From: Lachnospiraceae bacterium
Lineage (GTDB): Bacteria > Bacillota_A > Clostridia > Lachnospirales > Lachnospiraceae
Assembly: GCA_017540915.1 (NCBI GenBank)
Contig: JAFYAD010000270.1
Span: 1 to 12,134, forward strand
DNA length: 12,134 nucleotides
Direction of reading: 5' to 3'
Numbering within the stretch: the stretch's first letter is position 1; the number at the start of each line of letters is the position of its first letter. A program made the translations under genes and the position numbers. Of this stretch, positions 1 to 5,999 are shown piece after piece. The notes under the pieces were generated by a model. The model made no database searches and was not told where the DNA came from. It worked only from the letters and a program-made list of their open reading frames with translations.

Positions 1-141
1 AGCGGAAGCTTCACTTGATGACTCCTGTTGAATACCATGAGAACTATTATGCGGCTGCATAAGAATACCGCCAGCCGATTGCGCGACTGGCGGCAAAAAA
101 CTTTTTAATTATTCACTGTCCTCTTGACGGGTAGCACACCA
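1..141 (+). mobile_element. Right end of an IS3-family insertion sequence (partial)
   Basis: The left edge of the window lies inside an insertion sequence. It shows the last codons of a transposase (to base 62), a short spacer with a 7-bp hairpin (CCGCCAG/CTGGCGG, about 69-94), and a terminal inverted repeat at about 115-141. Read on the minus strand the tip is TGGTGTGCTACCCGTCAAG followed by AGGACAGT, which resembles the TGT...CCCCGTCAAGTGGACA ends I know from IS3-family (IS150-like) elements. The left end and any target-site duplication are outside the window, so completeness cannot be judged. The tip lies 57 bases beyond the 3' end of the lipoprotein gene. Family assignment is from motif memory; the exact outer boundary is uncertain by a few bases. 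Confidence 0.6.
3..62 (+). CDS. IS3-family transposase (OrfB-like), C-terminal tail only
   Basis: Only the last 19 residues are visible, ending with a TAA stop at 60-62. The peptide contains LMTPVEYHENYY, which matches the usual C-terminal end of IS3-family integrase-type transposases (consensus around L-x-x-M-S/T-P-V-E/Q-Y-R) just downstream of the DDE catalytic core. The catalytic core and start lie left of the window, so activity cannot be assessed. The link to the inverted repeat 50 bases downstream supports the call. The alternative is a chance reading frame, which is unlikely given both signals together. Confidence 0.6.
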   Translation, partial: RKLHLMTPVEYHENYYAAA

Positions 142-197
142 GTTATCGGCAGAGGGCTGTTGGTTATTTAGAGTATATATAATATCTTAATGCAAAA

Positions 198-1634
198 CTA
201 TTCTGATAAAGGCTGATAAGTCTTGTATAAATATGGATTCTGAAGTATGAGGCCCCCTGTTACAGAATAGTTGGCATAAGCAATGGTTCTATCAATAATG
301 AACTCTATATGTAGTTTCGTAGTTTTAGAAACATCTATACTGATATCCTGAGGCATCTCGCCACCTTTAAAAACAGGGGAAGTGTAAATCAATGCTCCAT
401 CAGAGTACACTTTCATATACTGTGGATTTTTTGTGTTTTTCATTTCCCACGATAACAGCATTTTGGCATTAAGAACATCGTATTCGCGATTTAACAAATA
501 CTCAACCACCGCATAATTATCCTGCGATTCAGGACAGTAATTATATTCACTGTCGGATGTATGTGCATATAAACCCTTATTGCCCTTTGCTCCCGTAGAG
601 TCCATGTCATCGGATTCCCAATACCTCAAACGAACTTCTCCGCTTTTCCAGTGAAGATCATAGAATCTTGTTAAACTAGTCAATAATACCGGTCTAAATG
701 AGTCTATCCTTTCAATCTCTGCTTCCAACCTTGATACGTCCGGTACGTTATAATATGCTGCATTCAGTGCACCCGCAGCTTCATCGTATCGCCCCTGACT
801 GAGTAAATTCTCTGCTTCCGCAATACTGTTCGTAATCCACTGATCCTGAATTTCGTACCTTTTTGTCGCAAACCAAGCTGCAAGGGGATCATCGGCAGGG
901 ATTTCACATATCTGCATAGCATATACATAATCACCATCCGCTATAAACTTAGCGATTGCATTTTCTGTCTCCACTTTTCGGGCTTCTATTTTTGCGGCCT
1001 GATCATCTTCATACTGTTTTTGGTTCTTGTCAAGAGCATCGTTTAGGGTCTGAATATCTTCAGCGGGGATGTACTCCTCTGCCTTTTTTATCAGATCTCG
1101 TACTTTTTCAAAGTCACCATTTTCCAGGCAGGCCTCAACAAGCCCTGTAAGGTCTTCCGTGTACTTCTTTTTTACGTCCGCAAGCATTACTTTTGCTTCG
1201 GAATAATTTGAATCTTCTTCAATAACTTCGGCAAAATATTCCGCAGCCAGATCATAGTTTTTTTTGTCAACACACTTTACAGCTTTCTCATAGGCTGCTT
1301 TGGACTGTTTAAGTTCGGCAAGCTTATCCTTCATCTCGCGAACAGCACTCTCAAGCTCTGAATGTTCTTTTGCGAGATTATTCAGCTGGAGTGACACTTC
1401 GTTGTAAGCCATTTCCCCGTAATTGTATTTATCGTAAAGATCCTCTATCTGTTTTTCATAATCGAACTTTACTGTTTCTGTCTCTGCAGATGTGTCACTG
1501 CCGGCTTCTACAGAAATATTGCTTTGTGTTTCATTGGGCTTGTTGTCGGCCTCCGAGCATCCTGTCAAACCGCAGGCCAGTAACGAGACCGCCATTGAAG
1601 TAACAGCTATCCTTTTATACATTTTCTTATTCAT
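198..1634 (-). CDS. Lipoprotein with coiled-coil/TPR-like region and C-terminal NPCBM-like domain
   Basis: This is an intact 478-residue gene. Residues 1-26 form a lipoprotein signal peptide: a basic N-terminus, a hydrophobic stretch and lipobox L-T-G-C with the lipidated Cys at 26, so the mature protein should sit on the outer face of the membrane. A Glu/Thr/Ser-rich linker follows to about residue 58, then a long charged helical region (about 60-310) with coiled-coil character and TPR-like segments, for example around AEYFAEVIEEDSNYSEAK. The C-terminal 160 residues (with VEYLLNREYDVL, MKVYSDGALIYTSP and a hydrophobic strand ending) look like an NPCBM/NEW2-type carbohydrate-binding beta-sandwich. 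The start is supported by GAAGGA five bases upstream (about 1641-1645 on the plus strand). The leader, linker and 5' flank closely resemble those of the broken gene ending at 2499. No terminator is visible between its stop and the IS end. The role is probably surface binding or sensing; no enzyme motif is seen. Confidence 0.75.
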   Translation of the reverse strand: MNKKMYKRIAVTSMAVSLLACGLTGCSEADNKPNETQSNISVEAGSDTSAETETVKFDYEKQIEDLYDKYNYGEMAYNEVSLQLNNLAKEHSELESAVREMKDKLAELKQSKAAYEKAVKCVDKKNYDLAAEYFAEVIEEDSNYSEAKVMLADVKKKYTEDLTGLVEACLENGDFEKVRDLIKKAEEYIPAEDIQTLNDALDKNQKQYEDDQAAKIEARKVETENAIAKFIADGDYVYAMQICEIPADDPLAAWFATKRYEIQDQWITNSIAEAENLLSQGRYDEAAGALNAAYYNVPDVSRLEAEIERIDSFRPVLLTSLTRFYDLHWKSGEVRLRYWESDDMDSTGAKGNKGLYAHTSDSEYNYCPESQDNYAVVEYLLNREYDVLNAKMLLSWEMKNTKNPQYMKVYSDGALIYTSPVFKGGEMPQDISIDVSKTTKLHIEFIIDRTIAYANYSVTGGLILQNPYLYKTYQPLSE

Positions 1635-1726
1635 CTTTATCCTTCTTTCCCGCCTGTTTCTTTCATGCTCAGGCGTCTGTTGTAAGGTGATATTGTTAGT
1701 CTTTCATGTCCATTTATATAATATCA

Positions 1727-2499
1727 TTATATTTCCCTTACTTTTACCAATGTCACTTTGCCTATAAAAAGCTTCTGGCAATTTAGTCTTGTTCGATTCT
1801 TCACGGCATCACTATCATTGCCTTCACTGACAATATGTAAATCATTTTTAATCACTCGCAATGGGGGGTGATTTCCTCGTATTCGTAAATATACATATCC
1901 AGTATCAACGATACCGTCCGGATTATAATGTAAATTCTTTATCTCATTCCCATAACTGTCATACTCATATTCTATCCAAGCATCAATGCTTCCGTCCGCA
2001 TAATAGCCTATATCCTTTATCTTATTTCCATGACTATCATACTCATATTCATCCCAAGTTGAAAGGCTTCCGTCCTTCTTATCACATTGAATTTTTTTGT
2101 CAGGGTTCCTTGACTGTCATACTCATATTCCCACCAGACGAAAATGCTTCCATCCGCGTTATATTCGACATGCTTTGTTCTGTTTCCCTGAGCGTCATAT
2201 TCATTTTTAATCCACCCCGTTATGCTTCCGTCCCAGTTTAAGCTTGTGCGCTCTTTTATTACGGTAATTGTTTTTGGCTGCTCTTTTGTGTCAGAGTGAC
2301 TATCTTGCTCACTGATTTGTTTCTCCGGATTATCATAATCGGACTTTACTGTTTCAGTCTCTACAGACATGTCGCTGCTGGCAGCTACTGAAATAAAACT
2401 TTGTAATTCAGGAGCTTTTTTTTCACCGTTTCCCGAACATCCGGTCAAACCGCAAGCCAATGATAATACCACGTAAGCGGTAGCCATCCTTGTGTACAT
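1727..2499 (-). pseudogene. Frameshifted lipoprotein with about four 26-residue YD-type repeats
   Basis: The open first part (2499 down to 2017, 160 residues) has a lipoprotein signal with lipobox L-T-G-C (Cys 21) and a linker very similar to the intact lipoprotein next door. It then has repeats of the form GSIxxWxEYEYDSxGNxxKxxxYxxD, related in style to the YD/RHS-like 'EYDxxGN' repeats of secreted proteins. The repeat then leaves the frame: the next units continue perfectly one frame over (WDEYEYDSHGNKIKD, WIEYEYDSYGNEIKN). The unit spacing is 78, 80, 78 and 78 bases instead of 78, 81, 78, 78, which places a 1-base loss at the T7 run 2092-2098. After that shift the frame runs to a stop at 1727-1729. 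A second slip near 1885-1895 would instead end it at 1852 after YEYEE. Another A7 tract (2501-2507) separates MYTR from an upstream ATG at 2513. The cause could be decay, slippage or a base-calling error. The function is unknown; the protein is presumably surface-exposed. Confidence 0.65.
1852..2232 (-). repeat. 78-base tandem repeats inside the YD-repeat lipoprotein
   Basis: Each unit encodes about 26 residues and is marked on the plus strand by GCTTCCGTCC-like and CATACTCATATTC-like blocks. The first block begins at 2224, 2146, 2066 and 1988, with a diverged copy (GATACCGTCC) at 1910. The spacing is regular apart from the 80-base interval that contains the frameshift. The units are similar but not identical, which fits coding repeats under selection rather than a recent expansion. 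Confidence 0.7.
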
Positions 2500-2868
2500 C
2501 TTTTTTTAGCCATCCCTGTCTCTCTTTCTCGCCCCCTCTGCATGTACAAGCATTTACTGTCAAGCGATATTGTTGGTCTTTTGCTTTCAATTTTATGAGG
2601 GCGTAGTGCACAAATCGGTTTCTCCAAAGACGTTCTAAGATAAAAACGACCGCCCGAAGGCGCTTCAAATAAGGTCGTCGTAAATGAGGTGCAGCCTATT
2701 CAACTGCCATTATTTGGAACCTCTGACAATTTCTTTATCGTTTTCGTACGATTTATACTAAAATATCACCATGAATTATACACTTAAAAGTCCATACAGT
2801 CAAGCCCGAACGGACATTATTTTTACGCAGCTGAACAGCTATAATTTAATCAAGGAGGTGAATGGATA
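2500..2868. promoter_or_regulatory. Divergent intergenic region between the lipoproteins and the XRE regulator
   Basis: This 369-base gap has no convincing gene in either direction. It must hold the promoters of the leftward lipoprotein and the rightward regulator. Candidate elements are a TATACT at 2754-2759, a small dyad ATCGT-N6-ACGAT at 2737-2752 that could be an operator for the neighbouring XRE protein, and TATAAT at 2840-2845, which lies too close to the ribosome site to be an ordinary -10. About 75 bases of its lipoprotein-proximal half (around 2500-2590) are recognisably similar to the 5' flank of the other lipoprotein (1635-1710). Promoter positions are guesses. Confidence 0.35.
2642..2678 (-). 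terminator. Terminator-like hairpin in the leader of the broken lipoprotein
   Basis: On the minus strand ACGACC at 2673-2678 pairs with GGTCGT at 2646-2651, enclosing a second stem CGCC-TTCG-GGCG (2651-2662) with a UUCG tetraloop, and the structure runs straight into TTTTTA. No minus-strand gene lies upstream of it within the window, so it would either be a leader attenuator about 145 bases before the lipoprotein start or a relic. The two stems share one base and leave a large internal loop, so the fold is not compelling. Confidence 0.3.
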
Positions 2869-3174
2869 ATGAACATCGGGAGAAAGCTGAAAACGATCCG
2901 GCAAAAGAAAGGCTGCACACGATATCGCCTAACTCAGATAACCGGTATATCCGGACATCACATAAAAGGTATAGAAGAGGGAACGCGGCAGCCGACTATA
3001 GATACATTAGAACGTCTCTTAGAGGCCTTGGGATATTCATTGAGTGAGTTTTTCTGTGAAACAGACCATATGTACGTTTTAAACGACTCTGAATGGATGT
3101 TGATAGAAAATTACAGGGATATGGATAGCGAAAGAGCCGGCATCCTGCTCGCTATCAGCAGACTATTTAAATAG
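2869..3174 (+). CDS. XRE-family (Cro/C1-type) helix-turn-helix regulator
   Basis: This is a 101-residue DNA-binding protein. Residues 4-61 form a five-helix HTH_3 domain: the helix GRKLKTIRQKKG, the turn-recognition unit YRLTQITGISGHHIKGIEEG, then the typical RQPTIDTLERLLEALG. The last 40 residues are short and helical (SEWMLIENYRDMDSERAGIL) and could serve for dimerisation or as a ligand arm. The start at 2869 is chosen because AAGGAGGTGA ends seven bases upstream; an ATG at 2862 leads into another frame. It is divergent from the lipoprotein genes, so it may control them or itself, but no operator is proven. Small orphan XRE proteins also occur as phage or mobile-element repressors; no other phage gene is visible here. 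Confidence 0.85.
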   Translation: MNIGRKLKTIRQKKGCTRYRLTQITGISGHHIKGIEEGTRQPTIDTLERLLEALGYSLSEFFCETDHMYVLNDSEWMLIENYRDMDSERAGILLAISRLFK

Positions 3175-3192
3175 TGTTTGTCCGCGCTACAC

Positions 3193-3247
3193 ACAAAGGG
3201 GCTGTAAAAAACCAGCCTTAAAAATCTAAGAGCTCTGCCTCAAAAGA
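3193..3247 (+). repeat. Direct repeat, copy 1 (left of the glycosyltransferase operon)
   Basis: This 55-base block runs from ACAAAGGGGCTGT to GCCTCAAAAGA. It matches 5914-5967 in the same orientation with two mismatches and one single-base gap. This copy can form a small hairpin GGCTG/CAGCC around an A-rich loop, but it lacks the GAGGTGGAGCTCT arm that makes copy 2 a long stem. It begins 19 bases after the XRE gene stop. Confidence 0.8.
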
Positions 3248-3505
3248 TGGCGTCACGAACGGCTTTCGACAGGAGGGCGCCGCCGCCAGCGCAAGCTTCA
3301 TCCCCCAATTCGACCATACCGGCGTTCTGCCCCACTACCCCTGCCCCACGTGGCAGGGTTTTTTGTGTTTCATACTTTCATCACAAATTTAATACCAAAC
3401 GAACACATTTACCCTTTACTATACTCCATAAGAACCCAGTATCTCCTTATGTTATGCCGGGGGCGCCTTGGCGAAAAACAGACACAGAGTATAGGAGGTG
3501 ACTAT
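3248..3505 (+). other. Leader region upstream of the operon (no gene recognised)
   Basis: The first 90 bases are GC-rich (GGGCGCCGCCGCCAGCGC) and end in the strong terminator at 3339-3364; about 140 bases then lead to the operon start. No convincing gene is seen: an upstream ATG at 3350 extends the glycosyltransferase frame but overlaps the terminator and lacks family similarity. The stretch may be the 3' end of the XRE transcript, a short RNA ending at the terminator, or a leader of the operon. An operon promoter should lie between 3365 and 3490; TATACT at 3420-3425 is a -10 candidate without a clear -35. Confidence 0.35.
3339..3364 (+). terminator. Rho-independent terminator before the glycosyltransferase operon
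   Basis: A perfect 7-bp stem CCCTGCC/GGCAGGG (3339-3345 with 3352-3358) with a six-base loop is followed at once by six T (3359-3364). It would stop plus-strand transcripts coming from the XRE gene, or act as an attenuator if the operon promoter lies further upstream. Confidence 0.8.
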
Positions 3506-4537
3506 ATGGAGAGAATCGCATTGGTACCGGGCTATGAGCCGGGTGATGTTTTGATAGGGCTGGCGAGGGAGCTGGCAGAGAATAATATGAGGGTCGTGGT
3601 GGTTGACGACGGAAGTGGTCAGGACTATCAGGGCGTGTTTGACAGGGTCAGGGAGTATGGCACCGTGATAGGGTATGAGGTGAACCAGGGCAAGGGCCAT
3701 GCGCTGAAGGAAGGACTTAGGTATGTGCTGGACAACTGCGAGGAGTGCGTGGTGGTGACCATGGACTCGGACGGACAGCATAAGGTGGATGACGCCCTGC
3801 ATTTGTGCGAGCTGGCAGAGCAGGATCGCAGGACCTTCTATCTGGGGTCGAGGGTGCTTCCGAAGGATGCGCCGACCAAGAGCCGGTATGGCAACGCCAT
3901 AACGAGGCTGGTTTATAAGACGGCGACGGGGTTGGATGTATATGACACACAGTCAGGGCTCAGGGCATTTTACTGTGCACAGATACCGTTTTTGCTGGAG
4001 ATCCCCGGAGATAGGTACGAATACGAGATGAATGTTTTATTGCAGATAGCTAAGACCAAGAGACCGCTCAAGGAAGAGAGGATTGAGACCATTTATTTTG
4101 ATAAGGACAACAGCGTGAGCCATTTCAATGCCTGGAAGGACTCCGCAAGGATATATAAGGAAATATTTAAGTTTGTTGGAAGTTCGCTCGCCGCATTTGT
4201 GGTTGATTATGCCATGTACGTGCTGCTGTTAGCGGTGCTTGGAACAGGGGAGGTGGCTCTCATTCAGGCCAGCTTCGGGGCAAGAGCGGTGAGCAGCGTG
4301 TTTAATTTCCTCGTGAATAAACTGATGGTGTTTAGAAGCAGTGGCAATCTGTGGTGGGAAAGCGCAGTTTATTTTGGGCTGGTGGTGTTTATCATCTGTA
4401 TCAACACACTGCTGCTGTCACTTCTTAGCAGCATGGGCGTGAACGTGTATCTGGCTAAGATTTTGGTGGAGATGATAATGTTTGTGGTCAGCTATCTGAT
4501 GCAGCATTACGTTATCTTCAGAAAGGAGAAGGCATGA
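3506..4537 (+). CDS. Family 2 glycosyltransferase fused to a GtrA-like membrane domain
   Basis: This 343-residue protein has two parts. Residues 1-215 are a DPM1-like GT-A glycosyltransferase: VVVVDDGSG (30-38) for nucleotide-sugar binding, MDSDGQH (86-92) with the metal-binding D-x-D, GSR (114-116) and a Q-S-G-L-R loop (149-153). Residues 222-340 are a GtrA-type domain with four hydrophobic helices, including the family-like F-G-A-R-A-V-S-S-x-F-N-F-x-V-N-K stretch. Such proteins transfer a sugar from an NDP-sugar to polyprenyl phosphate, or move the lipid-linked sugar across the membrane, for decoration of teichoic acids or polysaccharides; donor and target cannot be told. The start at 3506 has AGGAGGTG five bases upstream. 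The longer frame from 3350 is rejected because the true N-terminus (MERIALVPGYEP) begins the GT fold. The stop overlaps the next start by 4 bases. Confidence 0.88.
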   Translation: MERIALVPGYEPGDVLIGLARELAENNMRVVVVDDGSGQDYQGVFDRVREYGTVIGYEVNQGKGHALKEGLRYVLDNCEECVVVTMDSDGQHKVDDALHLCELAEQDRRTFYLGSRVLPKDAPTKSRYGNAITRLVYKTATGLDVYDTQSGLRAFYCAQIPFLLEIPGDRYEYEMNVLLQIAKTKRPLKEERIETIYFDKDNSVSHFNAWKDSARIYKEIFKFVGSSLAAFVVDYAMYVLLLAVLGTGEVALIQASFGARAVSSVFNFLVNKLMVFRSSGNLWWESAVYFGLVVFIICINTLLLSLLSSMGVNVYLAKILVEMIMFVVSYLMQHYVIFRKEKA

Positions 4538-5541
4538 AAAAACAATGGTTTAGCCTGCTGTCGGCGGTGACGGCCCTGGGGTTTACAGCATATATCGCGC
4601 TCGACACATTTGTGATACCGAGAAGCTATGCGGATGTGGAGACGATCACCAGCTCCTCATCCAGAAGTAAGGCGGCATCCAAGATGGAGGACACCGAGAC
4701 GGATGTGGAGACCGAGACAGAGACGCAGTCTCTATGGAAGTCAAAAAGGACGACTGAGGAGTCGACGGATGAGCAGGCCCGGGAGGTTTTAGCTGAGACA
4801 GTGGTCACGGATACCACCTACAGTGACGGTAACATTTCGGTCGTGCTGACTACTTACCGTGAATATGACACGACCATATATGTGGCGGATGTGACGCTAA
4901 GCAGCGCAGAGTATTTAAAAACCGCATTTGCGGATGGAACGTATGGCAAGAACATAACGGCCACAACGTCAGAGATGGCAGAGGATAACGACGCTATATT
5001 GGCGGTGAACGGTGACTACTACGGAGTGCAGGAGGAAGGCTACGTGATCCGCGGCGGCGTGCTCTACAGGAGCACGGTGAAGGAGGACGCGCAGGATCTT
5101 GTAATCTACGCGGACGGAAGCTTCGAGGTTATCCGTGAGGAGGACGTAAGCGCCGAGGAGCTCTTAGAAAAAGGAGCGTGGGATGTGTTAAGTTTTGGTC
5201 CCGGCCTCGTGGTTGACGGCGAGCTAAATGTTGACACCGACGACGAGGTGGATAAGGCCAAGACCTCAAACCCCAGAACGGCGATTGGCGTGATTGACGA
5301 GCTGCACTACGTGTTCGTGGTGGCGGACGGCAGAAATGATGAGAGCAAGGGGCTAAGTCTCTATCAGCTGGCACAGTTTATGCAGGAGCTGGGATGCACC
5401 ACAGCGTACAACCTAGACGGCGGCGGAAGCTCGTCCATGGTGTTTAATGGGGAGGTTATCAACGACCCGTCAGGCAGATCAAGCCGCAGAAATTCATCAG
5501 GAGAGAGGAGCGTGAGCGATATTGTCTACATCGGTTATTAG
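4534..5541 (+). CDS. Membrane-anchored phosphodiester glycosidase family protein (NAGPA/DUF2233 domain)
   Basis: The 335-residue protein starts with a signal anchor (residues 5-28), then a Ser/Thr/Glu-rich low-complexity linker with repeated T-E (about 35-95), then the NAGPA fold (about 100-335). Recognisable family motifs are AVNGDYY (157-163), the FGPGLVVDG block (221-229), NPRTAIG (246-252), VVADGR (262-267) and the signature LDGGGSSSM (294-302). Characterised relatives include the mammalian uncovering enzyme, which removes GlcNAc from GlcNAc-1-phosphodiester; bacterial members act on sugar phosphodiesters of wall or exopolysaccharides. The active domain should face outside. The ATG overlaps the upstream TGA (ATGA) and has AAGGAG just before it, so the two are translationally coupled. 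The pairing with a polyprenyl-phosphate glycosyltransferase suggests action on the same surface polymer, which is inference. Confidence 0.88.
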   Translation: MKKQWFSLLSAVTALGFTAYIALDTFVIPRSYADVETITSSSSRSKAASKMEDTETDVETETETQSLWKSKRTTEESTDEQAREVLAETVVTDTTYSDGNISVVLTTYREYDTTIYVADVTLSSAEYLKTAFADGTYGKNITATTSEMAEDNDAILAVNGDYYGVQEEGYVIRGGVLYRSTVKEDAQDLVIYADGSFEVIREEDVSAEELLEKGAWDVLSFGPGLVVDGELNVDTDDEVDKAKTSNPRTAIGVIDELHYVFVVADGRNDESKGLSLYQLAQFMQELGCTTAYNLDGGGSSSMVFNGEVINDPSGRSSRRNSSGERSVSDIVYIGY

Positions 5542-5905
5542 AAAAAGTGCATTTAAATATTGGGGCTTTGCAGCCTTCGTCTTCGTGTTTGGAGCGATAT
5601 ACGAATTCTTCTCCCACGAGGTGTATTCAAACTATATGATATACGCTTTTGTGGTGCCACTAATTGGCGGTCTTATGGCGCAGCTCTATCTGTGGAGCGC
5701 GAGAGGATTTAAGAAGAAGGACTGTTTTGCGGCGCAGATACTCGCAGGCGGCGTGTTCTGGCTGACACTTGGATGACTGTTTCAGGGTGTTTTGGAGATC
5801 TACGGAACCACCAACCACCTGATTTGGGTGTTTTTGGTGGTGGGACTTATCCAGGTTGTGGCAAGCATAGTCTGGCAGGCCGTATCCCTTATGACAACTA
5901 AATAG
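5522..5905 (+). pseudogene. Small four-helix membrane protein interrupted by an in-frame TGA
   Basis: The frame begins with TTG at 5522, overlapping the end of the glycosidase gene by 20 bases, with GAGAGGAG about a dozen bases upstream. It reads an 84-residue hydrophobic protein to a TGA at 5774-5776. Beyond that stop the same frame continues without interruption for 42 more codons (LFQGVLEIYGTTNHLIWVF...) to TAG at 5903-5905. Together they give about 127 positions with four hydrophobic helices (about 13-31, 37-58, 72-92, 97-121), a sensible whole protein; the stop falls within helix 3. A single base change or miscall at 5776 is the simplest cause. Being third in a coupled operon suggests an accessory role to the glycosyltransferase or glycosidase. 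The family is not recognised with certainty. Confidence 0.65.
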
Positions 5906-5913
5906 ATGTGTGA

Positions 5914-5967
5914 ACAAAGGGGCTGTAAAAAAACATCCTTAAAAACTAAGAGCTCTGCCTCAAAAGA
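5914..5967 (+). repeat. Direct repeat, copy 2 (right of the glycosyltransferase operon)
   Basis: This 54-base block matches 3193-3247 at about 95% identity in the same orientation. It begins 9 bases after the operon's last stop. Unlike copy 1 it continues into GAGGTGGAGCTCT, which completes the stem of the terminator at 5949-5978. The two copies bracket about 2.7 kb containing exactly the three-gene operon and its leader. Confidence 0.8.
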
Positions 5968-5978
5968 GGTGGAGCTCT
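5941..5978 (-). terminator. Terminator of the sigma/anti-sigma operon
   Basis: AGAGCTC (5949-5955) and CCTC (5958-5961) pair with GAGG (5966-5969) and GAGCTCT (5972-5978) around an AAAA loop; the two TG steps between can wobble-pair, giving a 13-bp stem. On the minus strand the stem is followed by TTAGTTTTT, the arrangement of an intrinsic terminator for the leftward anti-sigma gene that ends at 6000. On the plus strand no T run follows directly, so it is a poor terminator for the convergent operon. Confidence 0.65.
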
Positions 5979-5999
5979 ACATGTTTATTCTGTGAGTTT

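Noticed and set aside
1852..2232. CRISPR array or other non-coding satellite
   Set aside because: The 78-base units are coding, vary between copies and have no repeat/spacer pattern.
1861..2241. Plus-strand 126-residue reading frame opposite the YD repeats
   Set aside because: It is a shadow of the repeats with no ribosome site and biased Ser/His/Pro composition.
2423..2668. Minus-strand 81-residue frame upstream of the broken lipoprotein
   Set aside because: It overlaps the lipoprotein signal-peptide region in another frame, resembles no family and crosses the leader hairpin; no gene supported.
3350..3505. A 52-residue N-terminal extension of the glycosyltransferase from the ATG at 3350
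   Set aside because: It starts inside the terminator stem, has no ribosome site, and the GT fold begins at 3506 after a strong AGGAGGTG.
5774..5776. TGA as a selenocysteine codon
   Set aside because: The bases just after the TGA form only a weak stem and show no clear bacterial SECIS hairpin; nothing in the protein suggests a redox site. Nonsense mutation or miscall is simpler.
3193..5967. Direct repeats as attL/attR of an integrative element
   Set aside because: No integrase, excisionase or tRNA gene lies between or beside them; the repeat also overlaps a terminator, so a site-specific element is not supported.
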